DNA of 32,586 bases from an uncultured Lachnospiraceae bacterium. Its GTDB lineage: Bacteria; Bacillota; Clostridia; Lachnospirales; Lachnospiraceae. The DNA lies in assembly GCA_947626475.1 (NCBI GenBank), contig CANQSK010000017.1, positions 1 to 32,586 of the forward strand, in the 5' to 3' direction. Under the pieces are notes generated by a model, which did not search any database, was not told where the DNA came from, and saw only the letters and a program-made list of their open reading frames with translations. Positions 24,699 through 32,586 of this stretch are shown here, piece by piece; positions within the stretch are counted from its first letter, which is position 1, and each line of letters begins with the position of its first letter. A program made the translations under genes and the position numbers.

Positions 24699-26564
24699 AT
24701 GGAGAAAAAACGTTCTGTAAGGTGGCTGTATCACTGGAAGGATGAGGTTCTGGCCCTTGGGTTTCTGATGGCCTTTGCTTTTGTCATCAACGCGGGGATT
24801 CAGATAAAGGGCCTGTTTATGGACGATCTTTATCTGTGGTCCTGCTATGGTGAGCAGTCATTCCTGGAATATGTGTTTCCCCTGGGCGGGACCAGGTTCC
24901 GGTTTGTCTATTACCTGGCGGCCTATGTGGAAATGGCCCTGGTCGGAACCCACATTACCTGGTTTGTCCCCGCTAACATTATAATCAACAGCCTGATCGC
25001 CTACACAGTATTCCGCTTCGGCAGGCGGCTGGCGGACAACAGCTTTATCGGATTTCTGTGCGGCATCCTGTATCTTTTGTCCAGAATGTCCTACTATCAG
25101 ATTTCCCAGGTCAACGGCCTGCTGGAAAGTCTGGCTCTGTGGGAGGCCATCGGGATTCTGTATTGTCTGTACCGTTATCTGAATGAGGACCGGGGTGCCG
25201 AGAACTGCTATCTGGCAGGCTGCGGTTTGTATTTTATGGTGTGCTTCACTCATGAAAGGTATATGGCGCTGCTGCCCCTGTTTTTGCTGGCGGCTTTGAT
25301 GAAGCTGGAAAAGAAGATCCGAAACTGGCTGCTTCCCCTAGGAGTCTTTCTGGCGGTTCTGCTGATTCGTCTGGTGACGATCGGAACTTTGTCGCCTGCC
25401 GGCACCGGGGGGACCAACGTGGCGGATACCTTTCAGATCCGCCAGGCGGTGGAATTTGTGTTTCACCAGATCCTGTACCTGTTTGGAATTAATATGGGCG
25501 ACAGCTACCTGAGCGGGCTGCCCTGGCGGGAATCGGCTCGTTGGGTCAAGCTGGTTGTGGCGGCGGCGGATCTGACGGTGTTTGTTCTGGTCCTTTTGTT
25601 TATTGTCCGCGTGATCACGGACGGGAAGAACCGTTGGGCCTGCCTCAGGAACTGTATTTTGTTTATAGCGTTTATCGGCGCCTGCATCGTGTCCTCCAGC
25701 GTCACCATCCGCGTGGAGGTTCGCTGGGTGTATGTGTCCATGACGGCCAGCTGGCTGTTTCTGGCCTACATGTGCGGCATGATCTCCCGGCCTGCCCTCA
25801 GGAGGAAACCGGGCAGGCAGGAGATGGCACCGGTTCTGCCGGATTACCGGAAGCGGCTGCTCTGCGTGACGCTGTTTCTGCTTTACGCGGCGCTGACTTT
25901 TCCCATGGAAAGATACTACCGGGATAAATACCCCAATCTTTACTATTGGCATACCCAGGAACAGTACAATTCCCTGGCGGAAGAGACCTGGGAGAAGTAC
26001 GGGACCGATATTTTCGGCAAAAAAATTTATATACTGGAAAATACTTATGAAGTCAGTGACTTCTATGCGGATACATTTTTCAAGACCTTTGACAGGAACC
26101 GGAAGGCGGAGGGAACAGAGGTGATCTTTGTTGACAGCATCCGGGATTTCGGGCAGGTGACCAACAATATGCTGGTGATCCGGGAGGACCCCAAATTCCA
26201 TGCCTATCAAGATATTACGGAGGTGGTCCGCCAGATGAAATGTCAGCCGGTCTACGGGTATTATGAGGACGGCTGGATGGATGAGAGCGCCCGGATAAGG
26301 GTTATGGCCGGGAGCACAGGCGTTATCAATCTGGAGATCTTCTATCCGGGAGATATTACGGGAACGGAGCGCAGCCGGATCACTATGGACGGCCGGCTGG
26401 TTCAAGAGCTGGATATCGACCGAAACATTGCGAACGTTCAGATTCAGGCGGCTCCCTATGACACGGTGGAGCTGGGATTTGAAAATAATTTTTATCTGAA
26501 GGACGCCCAGGAACAGAGAGGAGAAAAACGGTTCTCCATGATTGTCAACATCACGGCGGACTGA
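24699..26564 (+). CDS. Polytopic GT-C-like membrane protein with C-terminal exported domain
   Basis: A 621-residue membrane protein of a family I cannot name. About nine to ten hydrophobic helices fill residues 15-400. The first helix is followed by FMDDLYLWSCYG, an acidic pair in the position used by GT-C glycosyltransferases for the catalytic or metal-binding residue. After the last helix (about 388-403) comes a soluble region of about 215 residues, rich in Tyr and Glu, which should face outside. GT-C enzymes use polyprenyl-phosphate-linked sugars on the outer leaflet. By context it could add a sugar to a surface glycan after export. AGGAGAAG upstream supports the start, and the next gene follows 18 bases later. 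Confidence 0.65.
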   Translation: MEKKRSVRWLYHWKDEVLALGFLMAFAFVINAGIQIKGLFMDDLYLWSCYGEQSFLEYVFPLGGTRFRFVYYLAAYVEMALVGTHITWFVPANIIINSLIAYTVFRFGRRLADNSFIGFLCGILYLLSRMSYYQISQVNGLLESLALWEAIGILYCLYRYLNEDRGAENCYLAGCGLYFMVCFTHERYMALLPLFLLAALMKLEKKIRNWLLPLGVFLAVLLIRLVTIGTLSPAGTGGTNVADTFQIRQAVEFVFHQILYLFGINMGDSYLSGLPWRESARWVKLVVAAADLTVFVLVLLFIVRVITDGKNRWACLRNCILFIAFIGACIVSSSVTIRVEVRWVYVSMTASWLFLAYMCGMISRPALRRKPGRQEMAPVLPDYRKRLLCVTLFLLYAALTFPMERYYRDKYPNLYYWHTQEQYNSLAEETWEKYGTDIFGKKIYILENTYEVSDFYADTFFKTFDRNRKAEGTEVIFVDSIRDFGQVTNNMLVIREDPKFHAYQDITEVVRQMKCQPVYGYYEDGWMDESARIRVMAGSTGVINLEIFYPGDITGTERSRITMDGRLVQELDIDRNIANVQIQAAPYDTVELGFENNFYLKDAQEQRGEKRFSMIVNITAD

Positions 26565-26582
26565 CGGAGGAAGCAGGAAAGA

Positions 26583-27974
26583 ATGAAGGAACAAAGGTGG
26601 TATTATCTTTTGCCGCTGGCCGGGGTTCTGTTTGGGCTCTGGTATATTCGCATTGCCTCTGCTGATGTGATATACTCGGATTATGTCCGGCTGGTGAACA
26701 GCTATCTGCCGGATGTGTGGAATCCTTCCAAATTTCTGGTCCCCGATGTGCTGACCAGGATCCCTGTCAATTATCTGGCACGGATCATCAATACGTCCCT
26801 GTTTCATTACAGTGTCTCTTTCGATCAGGTTCTGGGGGTGCTGTCCCTGGGATTGTCCGGAGCGCTGCTGATGGGCTACTGCCGGGAGCAGCGCCTGGGG
26901 GCTGTCTGGGTTCTGCTTATAACGGCGGTGCTGTTCAGCCTGAATAAGTGGGAGATGATGCTGAACGGCAGCGGCTGGCCCCATTTTCTGGCGTTCGCGG
27001 GATTCTACTATCATTATCGGGTTCTGGAGCGGGTCTGGCGGGGCTGTGAAAAGCCCGGCGACCGCGGGAAGCTTCTGTGGCTTCCGTGGGTGCTGATCCT
27101 GGGTGTAACCGGCCCTTACTGCGCGATCTATACAGTGGTGCTTTTGCTGGCCTACGGACTGAAGATGCTTCTGCTCAGGAAAGAGGGAAGAAGCCGGATT
27201 CGGGAATATGCCGGTTATATGACAGCGGTGATCCTGCCGTTTATCCTCTACCTGATCAGCAATTCCTTTGCGGTGGAGGACCATGCGGGCATGCAGGATA
27301 TCCCGCTGCTTCCCCAGCTTCTGGAGACGCCGGGATATTTTGTCCGTTTTGTGGTGAAATCCTTCGCGTCCATGGTAGTAGGCGCCGAGTATGCCAGAGA
27401 GGCCTTCTCCACGAACCTGCCGTATCTGGTCCTGGGAGGCCTGGTCATGGCGGCTTATCTGCTGGCTCTGTGGCTTCAGTGGCGCTGCCGACTCTATGAG
27501 AAGACCATTTTCCCGCTGATCCTGCTTGGCTCGGGAGGCCTGAATCACGCGCTGGTGACCTTTACCAGATGGAATTTCCTTATAGAAGATTACGGAATGA
27601 GTTCCCGCTACGCGCTGCAGTTTCAGGTGGGGATCCTGGGGATCCTTCTGACCTTTGCCCTGGCGTGGCGGAGCGGGAGGGCGGTTCTGCGGGGAGTTAT
27701 GGGAGCCATGGCGGTTCTGTTTCTGGCAGGAAATGTTCAGATGACGGAGCATGAACTGGAGATCGCCCATTACCGAAAAGAGACCTGTACGGAAAGAGCC
27801 CGGCTGGCTCTGGATTTTGAGAACCGGACAGACGATGAACTGAGAGAAAACTTTGAATACCGTACCAGCCGTCCGGAAAGCGGGCAGGCGGTGCGGAGCG
27901 CTCTGACGATCTTAAAGGAACAGGGGTGGAACGTGTTTTATGACGGCCGGGTTCCTGAGGCGGCAGAGCAGTAG
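26583..27974 (+). CDS. Polytopic membrane protein, GT-C-like or polymerase-like
   Basis: A 463-residue membrane protein with about ten hydrophobic helices and a short soluble tail. The first helix (about 7-25) is followed by IASADVIYSDYVRLVNSY, where an acidic residue lies just outside the membrane as in GT-C enzymes. I recognise no named family. It has no long C-terminal domain, unlike its neighbour. Its first helix plus acidic loop and the tandem placement suggest that both proteins work on the same glycan, either as glycosyltransferases or as a ligase/polymerase pair. A GGAGG-like AGGAAG precedes the ATG. The following sugar-nucleotide gene starts 30 bases later. Confidence 0.6.
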   Translation: MKEQRWYYLLPLAGVLFGLWYIRIASADVIYSDYVRLVNSYLPDVWNPSKFLVPDVLTRIPVNYLARIINTSLFHYSVSFDQVLGVLSLGLSGALLMGYCREQRLGAVWVLLITAVLFSLNKWEMMLNGSGWPHFLAFAGFYYHYRVLERVWRGCEKPGDRGKLLWLPWVLILGVTGPYCAIYTVVLLLAYGLKMLLLRKEGRSRIREYAGYMTAVILPFILYLISNSFAVEDHAGMQDIPLLPQLLETPGYFVRFVVKSFASMVVGAEYAREAFSTNLPYLVLGGLVMAAYLLALWLQWRCRLYEKTIFPLILLGSGGLNHALVTFTRWNFLIEDYGMSSRYALQFQVGILGILLTFALAWRSGRAVLRGVMGAMAVLFLAGNVQMTEHELEIAHYRKETCTERARLALDFENRTDDELRENFEYRTSRPESGQAVRSALTILKEQGWNVFYDGRVPEAAEQ

Positions 27975-28004
27975 AGCAGCAGATAAAAGACGGAGGAAAA
28001 AGTG

Positions 28005-28778
28005 ATGAAGGTAGTCATTCTGGCCGGCGGCCTGGGTACCCGGATCAGCGAGGAGAGCCATCTGAAGCCAAAGCCCATGGTCGAGATAGGCGGACGGCCG
28101 ATCCTGTGGCATATTATGAAATACTATTCCGAGTACGGGTTTCATGAGTTTGTAATTTGCCTGGGATATAAACAGTATGTGGTAAAGGAGTTTTTCGCCG
28201 ATTATTTCCTGCACATGTCCGATGTGACCTTTGATCTGGCCAACAACCGGATGGAGGTTCACAATAACTACGCGGAACCCTGGAAGGTGACGCTGGTGGA
28301 TACGGGACTCCACACCATGACCGGCGGTCGGGTCAAGAGGATCCAGCCGTATATCGGCGACGAGCCGTTTTTCCTCACTTACGGCGACGGAGTCAGCACA
28401 GTGAATCTGGACGAACTGCTCCGTTTTCACAAAAGCCATGGGAAGACTGCTACCATTACTACGGTCAGCATCGCCCAGATGAAGGGAGTGCTGGATATCT
28501 CCCCTGACAATGTGGTCCTGTCCTTTAGGGAGAAAGAGGAGGAGGATACGACCCTGATCAACGGCGGCTTCATGGTGATGAATCCCCGGATATTCGATTA
28601 TCTGAAGGATGACAGCACTGTGTTTGAGAAAGAGCCTATGCAGAAGCTGGCAGCCGAGGGACAGCTGATGAGCTACCGGCATACAGGCTTCTGGCAGTGT
28701 ATGGATACCCAGCGGGAGATGAAAAAGCTGGAAGAGCTGTGGCAGAGCGGCAACGCGCCATGGAAGATCTGGAAATAG
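28005..28778 (+). CDS. rfbF: Glucose-1-phosphate cytidylyltransferase
   Basis: The enzyme makes CDP-glucose from CTP and glucose 1-phosphate, the first step to CDP-3,6-dideoxyhexoses. The 257-residue protein starts with MKVVILAGGLGTRISEES and continues KPKPMVEIGGRPILWHIMKYY, a segment diagnostic for RfbF, with the catalytic YGDGVS motif. ATG 28005 is preferred over GTG 28002 because GGAGG (27992-27996) is eight bases upstream of it. It belongs with the next two genes in one cassette, the spacing between stop and start being 27 bases. Confidence 0.95.
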   Translation: MKVVILAGGLGTRISEESHLKPKPMVEIGGRPILWHIMKYYSEYGFHEFVICLGYKQYVVKEFFADYFLHMSDVTFDLANNRMEVHNNYAEPWKVTLVDTGLHTMTGGRVKRIQPYIGDEPFFLTYGDGVSTVNLDELLRFHKSHGKTATITTVSIAQMKGVLDISPDNVVLSFREKEEEDTTLINGGFMVMNPRIFDYLKDDSTVFEKEPMQKLAAEGQLMSYRHTGFWQCMDTQREMKKLEELWQSGNAPWKIWK

Positions 28779-28805
28779 GCGGCAGAAGAGAGGAAAAGAA
28801 CGAAT

Positions 28806-29873
28806 ATGACAGGTTCCTGGGAAGAACTGAGAGATTTTTATAACGGAAAGAAAGTGCTTGTGACGGGACACACAGGCTTTAAGGGCAGCTGGCTGAGCCG
28901 GATCCTGACAGGTCTTGGAGCGGAGGTAACCGGCTACGCCCTGGAGCCGGGGACGGAGCCCAGCCTGTTTCAGCTGGCCGGTCTGGAGGCCGCCATGGAC
29001 AGCCGGATCGGGGACGTCCGAAGCCTTGAGGGCCTGAGGCAGGTCTTTGAGGAGAAGAAGCCGGAGGTTGTGCTCCATCTGGCGGCGCAGCCGATCGTGC
29101 GGGAGTCCTACCGGGAGCCGGTCTATCCCTATGAGACTAATGTGATGGGGACAGTTAATGTGCTGGAATGCGCGCGGCTGACTCCCTCAGTAAAGTCGTT
29201 CCTGAATGTGACGACGGACAAGGTGTATGAGAACCGGGAGTGGGAATACGGTTACCGGGAATGCGACCCGCTGGACGGCTATGATCCCTATTCCAACTCC
29301 AAATCCTGCTCGGAGCTGGTGACTCACAGCTACGCCCGCTCCTTCTTCGGCGACGGCAGATGTTCCGTCTCCACGGCGAGAGCCGGCAATGTCATCGGCG
29401 GAGGCGACTTCGCCAGCGACCGTATCATTCCGGACTGTGTCCGGGCAATGGAGAAGGGACAGAAGATCGTGGTCCGGAATCCCCGTTCCACCCGGCCCTT
29501 CCAGCATGTGCTGGAACCTCTCGGGGCATATCTTTTGATCGCCATGAAGCAGTATGGAGACCGATCTTATGAAGGATACTATAACGTAGGGCCGGATGAT
29601 AAGGACTGTGTGACAACCGGGGAGCTGGCGGATCTGTTCTGTCAGGCCTGGGGCGAAGGGGCAGCCTGGGTCAGCCAGAGCGACGGCGGACCTCATGAAG
29701 CCAATTTCTTGAAGCTGGACTGCTCCAGGATAAAAAAGACCTTTGGCTGGCAGCCCCGCATGGGCGTGGCGGAAGCCGTGGGCTGGACAGTGGAATGGAC
29801 GAAAGACTGGCTGGCCGGAAGATCTGCCTCGGAGGCCATGGACAGGCAGATCCGGAGATTTTTTGAACGATGA
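28806..29873 (+). CDS. rfbG: CDP-glucose 4,6-dehydratase
   Basis: An NAD-dependent short-chain dehydrogenase/reductase family dehydratase converting CDP-glucose to CDP-4-keto-6-deoxyglucose. The 355-residue protein has the Rossmann motif VTGHTGFKGSWLS, diagnostic for this enzyme, the LNVTTDKVYE strand with the catalytic Thr and Asp, and the YSNSK version of the YxxxK catalytic motif (PYSNSKSCSELV). GNVIGGGDFASDRIIPD and RPFQHVLEPL follow as in other RfbG proteins. It ends 28 bases before rfbH. Identification is firm. Confidence 0.96.
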   Translation: MTGSWEELRDFYNGKKVLVTGHTGFKGSWLSRILTGLGAEVTGYALEPGTEPSLFQLAGLEAAMDSRIGDVRSLEGLRQVFEEKKPEVVLHLAAQPIVRESYREPVYPYETNVMGTVNVLECARLTPSVKSFLNVTTDKVYENREWEYGYRECDPLDGYDPYSNSKSCSELVTHSYARSFFGDGRCSVSTARAGNVIGGGDFASDRIIPDCVRAMEKGQKIVVRNPRSTRPFQHVLEPLGAYLLIAMKQYGDRSYEGYYNVGPDDKDCVTTGELADLFCQAWGEGAAWVSQSDGGPHEANFLKLDCSRIKKTFGWQPRMGVAEAVGWTVEWTKDWLAGRSASEAMDRQIRRFFER

Positions 29874-29901
29874 CAGGATAGTACAGGAAGGAAAACGAGA
29901 G

Positions 29902-31239
29902 ATGTTTGAAGGAAAGACAGAGGCTCAGGCGCGGCAGGAGATCCTGGAGCTGGTAGGAGAATATTGCGACAGGTACCATCAGAAGAAACCTTATAAGGAG
30001 GGGGACCGGATCCCTTACGCCTCCCGGGTGTACGACAGGGCGGAGATGATCAATCTGGCGGACAGCGCCCTGGAGTTCTGGCTGACATCCGGCCGGTACA
30101 CAGACCAGTTTGAGGAGAAGCTGGCCCGATATCTCAACGTCCGGTACTGTTCCCTGGTAAACTCCGGCTCGTCCGCCAACCTGGCGGCCTTCATGGCGCT
30201 GACATCGCCGCTTTTGGGCGAGAGGCAGGTAAAGCCGGGCCATGAGATGATCACGGTGGCGGCCGGATTTCCTACCACGGTAGCGCCGGCGATCCAGTAC
30301 GGCGTGGTCCCGGTGTTCGTGGATGTGACCATCCCTCAGTACAATATTGATGTGGACAGACTGGAGGAAGCCTGTTCCGACAAAACCCGCGTTGTGATGC
30401 TGGCTCATACCCTGGGCAATCCCTTTGACCTGGCCGCCGTAAAGCGGTTCTGTGAAAAGCATGGTCTGTGGCTGATCGAGGACAACTGTGACGCCCTGGG
30501 CAGCCGGTATACCATAGACGGTCAGGAAAGATTTACGGGAACAGTGGGGGATATCGGGACATCCAGCTTCTATCCGCCTCACCACATGACCATGGGAGAG
30601 GGAGGGGCCGTCTACACGGACAATCCTCTGCTCCACAGGATTATCCGCTCCTTCAGGGATTGGGGCCGCGACTGCGTCTGCCCTCCCGGACATGACAATC
30701 TGTGCGGGCACCGGTTTGACCGGCAGTACGGGGAGCTTCCCCTGGGCTACGACCATAAATATGTGTATTCCCATTTTGGATATAATCTGAAGGCTACGGA
30801 TCTGCAGGCGGCCATCGGGTGCGCCCAGATCGACAAGTTCCCCTCCTTTGTGGAGAGGCGGCGCCACAACTTTGACCGGCTGTATAAAGGGCTTGAGGGC
30901 ACGGAAGAGAAACTGCTCCTGCCTCAGGCGGCGGAAAATTCCCGGCCCAGCTGGTTCGGTTTTCTGATCACCTGCCGGGAGGGAACCGAGAGAAATCAGG
31001 TGGTCCGGTACGCGGAGTCCCACGGAGTTCAGACCAGGATGCTGTTTGCGGGAAATCTGACCAAGCATCCCTGTTTTGACCAGATGCGTGCGGCCGGCGA
31101 GGGATACCGGGTTGCGGGAGAGCTGATCAACACGGACCGTATCATGGAGGATACCTTCTGGGTGGGAGTTTATCCCGGAATGACCGATGAGATGATTGAT
31201 TATATGGCGAAAACAATCCGGCAGGCAATAGGGCTCTGA
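29902..31239 (+). CDS. rfbH: CDP-4-keto-6-deoxyglucose 3-dehydratase (E1)
   Basis: A PMP-dependent, iron-sulfur dehydratase removing the C3 hydroxyl of CDP-4-keto-6-deoxyglucose. The 445-residue protein has the aspartate-aminotransferase-like fold, but the usual PLP lysine is replaced by histidine in FYPPHHMTMGEGG (H228), the hallmark of E1. The [2Fe-2S] ligands are C196 (EDNCDALG), C258, C260 and C268 (DCVCPPGHDNLC); the C-x-C-x7-C spacing is standard while the first gap is 61 residues against 57 in the Yersinia enzyme, because of a short insertion after the first cysteine. ATG 29902 is chosen because upstream in-frame sequence overlaps rfbG and shows no homology. E1 normally needs an iron-sulfur flavin reductase (E3), which is not in the window. 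Confidence 0.95.
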   Translation: MFEGKTEAQARQEILELVGEYCDRYHQKKPYKEGDRIPYASRVYDRAEMINLADSALEFWLTSGRYTDQFEEKLARYLNVRYCSLVNSGSSANLAAFMALTSPLLGERQVKPGHEMITVAAGFPTTVAPAIQYGVVPVFVDVTIPQYNIDVDRLEEACSDKTRVVMLAHTLGNPFDLAAVKRFCEKHGLWLIEDNCDALGSRYTIDGQERFTGTVGDIGTSSFYPPHHMTMGEGGAVYTDNPLLHRIIRSFRDWGRDCVCPPGHDNLCGHRFDRQYGELPLGYDHKYVYSHFGYNLKATDLQAAIGCAQIDKFPSFVERRRHNFDRLYKGLEGTEEKLLLPQAAENSRPSWFGFLITCREGTERNQVVRYAESHGVQTRMLFAGNLTKHPCFDQMRAAGEGYRVAGELINTDRIMEDTFWVGVYPGMTDEMIDYMAKTIRQAIGL

Positions 31240-31256
31240 CAGAGGGAAAGGATTTT

Positions 31257-32096
31257 ATGGAAAAAAATGATACTTTGGCCGCGGTTCATCAGGCCAGCCT
31301 CAGCATTCTGAAGGAGATCGACCGGATCTGCAGGAAATATGGGATTTCCTATATGATGGATTCCGGCACCCTGCTGGGGGCGGTGCGCCACGGCGGATTT
31401 ATTCCCTGGGACGACGACGCGGATGTGGCGTTTACCAGGGAGAATTATGAGCGTTTTGCCAGGGTGGTCCAGAAAGAGTTGCCGGACGGCATGCGTTTTC
31501 TGGAGCCTAAGAATCTGGGCAGCCGCGTCTTCTTTGATTTTACGCCCCGGATCCTGTATCTGAACAGTCAGACCCATGAGGACGACGGCCTGATGAAATT
31601 TTACGGGGGTAAGCTGAATCATCTGTGGGTGGATGTGTTCATTCTGGACGAGCTTCCCCAAAACCGTCTGGCGGCCTCCTGGACGAAGCTGCTTCACACC
31701 GTTATCTATGGCCTGGCCATGGGGCACCGGTACCGGCTGGACTATTCCAAATACGGCCGGGCCGGACGCATGGCAGTGAGAGTGCTGGCCTGCGCGGGAA
31801 GGCGGATTCCCATGAAGGTTCTGTACCGCTGGCAGCGAAACGTTGCCCTGAAGGACCGAAAGGGAAAAAGTTCCCTTCTCTATTACAGCAATTACCAGCC
31901 GGATTTTCTCCGCGTGACGGTGGAGAAGGCCTGGAGCGGCCGGTCCGTAGACATGCCCTTTGAGGATACGGTTCTCATGGCCCCTGCGGACAGCCATCAG
32001 GTGCTTACACAGATCTACGGCGATTATATGGAGCTGCCGCCTGTTGAGAAACGGGTGCCGACCCATTCCAATATTGAGATTCAGGTTACCGGATAA
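31257..32096 (+). CDS. licD: LicD-family protein (putative phosphotransferase)
   Basis: A 279-residue protein of the LicD family, whose members move phosphocholine or other phosphodiester-linked groups from CDP-activated donors to surface sugars. The diagnostic segment SGTLLGAVRHGGF followed by IPWDDDADVAF (nucleotidyltransferase-fold metal site) is at about 36-59. A DEL at the WVDVFILDELP strand supports the fold. It directly follows rfbH by 17 bases, and AGGGAAAGGA gives the ATG. No choline kinase, CDP-choline synthase or transporter is visible here, so the transferred group could be another alcohol phosphate. It is the likely decoration step of the glycan built by this locus. Confidence 0.85.
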   Translation: MEKNDTLAAVHQASLSILKEIDRICRKYGISYMMDSGTLLGAVRHGGFIPWDDDADVAFTRENYERFARVVQKELPDGMRFLEPKNLGSRVFFDFTPRILYLNSQTHEDDGLMKFYGGKLNHLWVDVFILDELPQNRLAASWTKLLHTVIYGLAMGHRYRLDYSKYGRAGRMAVRVLACAGRRIPMKVLYRWQRNVALKDRKGKSSLLYYSNYQPDFLRVTVEKAWSGRSVDMPFEDTVLMAPADSHQVLTQIYGDYMELPPVEKRVPTHSNIEIQVTG

Positions 32097-32107
32097 CAGG
32101 GGGATGT

Positions 32108-32586
32108 ATGGAACGCTTTTTCGGTCTATCCAAAAAAGAAAAGGCTCTGTGGCTGATCGCGGCTCTGGCTGTGACCGGCGCCATTGTCCATGGATTTGAC
32201 CGGCTCTTTCTGAAAGGCGTTTTCTCCTGGCATATTGCCGCGCCGGAATTTCGCGCCATGATGCTTGAACTAGCGGCGCTTTTTGCGGTCCTGGTGCTCC
32301 TTGGGAGGTATACCAGAGGAAGGGTTCGTCTGGCGGCCATGGCGGCTGTGTACGCGGCGGCGCTGTGGATTCATGTAATACTGATTCCCGTTCTGGTGTC
32401 GGGAGCGTATCTGCTGTATTTGTGTCTGACCGGCAAATGGATACGGCGCCTTCTGTCTTTGGGGCGTGGTTCCGGCAGAAGCGGAGCCGTCCGCGTAGAG
32501 GCAGGACGAGACTTCCTTGTGGGCAGCATGGCGGTTATCTGCCTGTTCTGCCTGATGTCGGCGGCCCATGTGGGGACGATCTCCCG
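32108..32586 (+). CDS. Polytopic membrane protein, truncated by the window end
   Basis: An open frame of 159 complete codons runs off the right edge without a stop. It starts with MERFFGLSKKEKALWLIAA after a GGGGG site and twelve bases past the licD stop. It has helices at about 13-30, 50-70, 76-110 and 132-150, with an acidic loop-like segment HGFDRLFLKGVFSW after the first helix. It resembles the two polytopic proteins upstream in this layout, so another GT-C-like enzyme, an O-antigen-type polymerase or a flippase is possible. The family cannot be judged from the fragment. Confidence 0.65.
   Translation, partial: MERFFGLSKKEKALWLIAALAVTGAIVHGFDRLFLKGVFSWHIAAPEFRAMMLELAALFAVLVLLGRYTRGRVRLAAMAAVYAAALWIHVILIPVLVSGAYLLYLCLTGKWIRRLLSLGRGSGRSGAVRVEAGRDFLVGSMAVICLFCLMSAAHVGTIS

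Noticed and set aside
25338-27770. Antisense open frame of 810 codons over both polytopic protein genes
   Set aside because: Rich in Gln, His and Arg as expected from the complement of membrane-protein codons; spans two sense genes and an intergenic gap.

Overview
The window looks like a chromosomal segment of a Gram-positive anaerobe of the class Clostridia, most likely a Lachnospiraceae-type genome. This is inferred from strong AGGAGG-like ribosome binding sites, tightly packed co-directional operons, a VanR/VanS-type two-component pair, Clostridia-style CmpB, DUF815 and SPFH/zinc-ribbon proteins, and no outer-membrane genes. Species cannot be read from the sequence alone. Apart from one transposase, every gene is on the + strand.

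Layout. (1) 1-1990: a gene-free purine-rich repeat tract (five degenerate 18-bp units), then an apparently intact IS1182-type transposase on the minus strand with a promoter and weak terminator of its own, then short hairpins. (2) 2014-4901: envelope lipid genes: a cardiolipin synthase with two HKD motifs, a small CmpB-type membrane protein, and a PlsC acyltransferase with its own promoter and a 5'-leader hairpin. (3) 4902-6029: a P-protein (chorismate mutase-prephenate dehydratase, PheA) translationally coupled to plsC. (4) 6067-11104: a polyphosphate module: a DUF815 AAA+ ATPase with an N-terminal extension, a divergent Ppx/GppA protein and polyphosphate kinase 1, closed by a 13-bp stem-loop terminator.

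(5) 11337-17470: an OmpR-type response regulator and histidine kinase overlapping a secreted/membrane protein, an ABC ATPase and an ABC-2 permease. All five look like one transcript from an extended -10 promoter. (6) 17551-20786: with its own good sigma-A-like promoter, three genes matching Bacillus subtilis YdjI (SPFH plus zinc ribbons), YdjG (zinc ribbons plus TM) and YdjH (TPM domain), the membrane-stress partners of PspA, but with no pspA beside them.

(7) 20824-32586 (runs off the end): a surface-glycan locus. It holds the four genes for GDP-D-glycero-alpha-D-manno-heptose (hddC-hddA-gmhB-gmhA), a GT2 glycosyltransferase, two large polytopic GT-C-like proteins of unrecognised family, the first three CDP-3,6-dideoxyhexose genes (rfbF-rfbG-rfbH), a LicD-family protein and the start of another polytopic membrane protein. 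Together they suggest an S-layer, teichoic-acid-like or capsular glycan carrying a heptose, a deoxyhexose and a phosphodiester-linked substituent. The reductase partner of RfbH and the final ketoreductase are not in the window.

The most interesting points are the pairing of heptose and dideoxyhexose pathways with two unplaced GT-C-like proteins in a Gram-positive, the pspA-less ydjIGH operon behind a two-component/ABC operon, the DUF815-Ppx-Ppk1 trio, and the repeat tract at the left edge.
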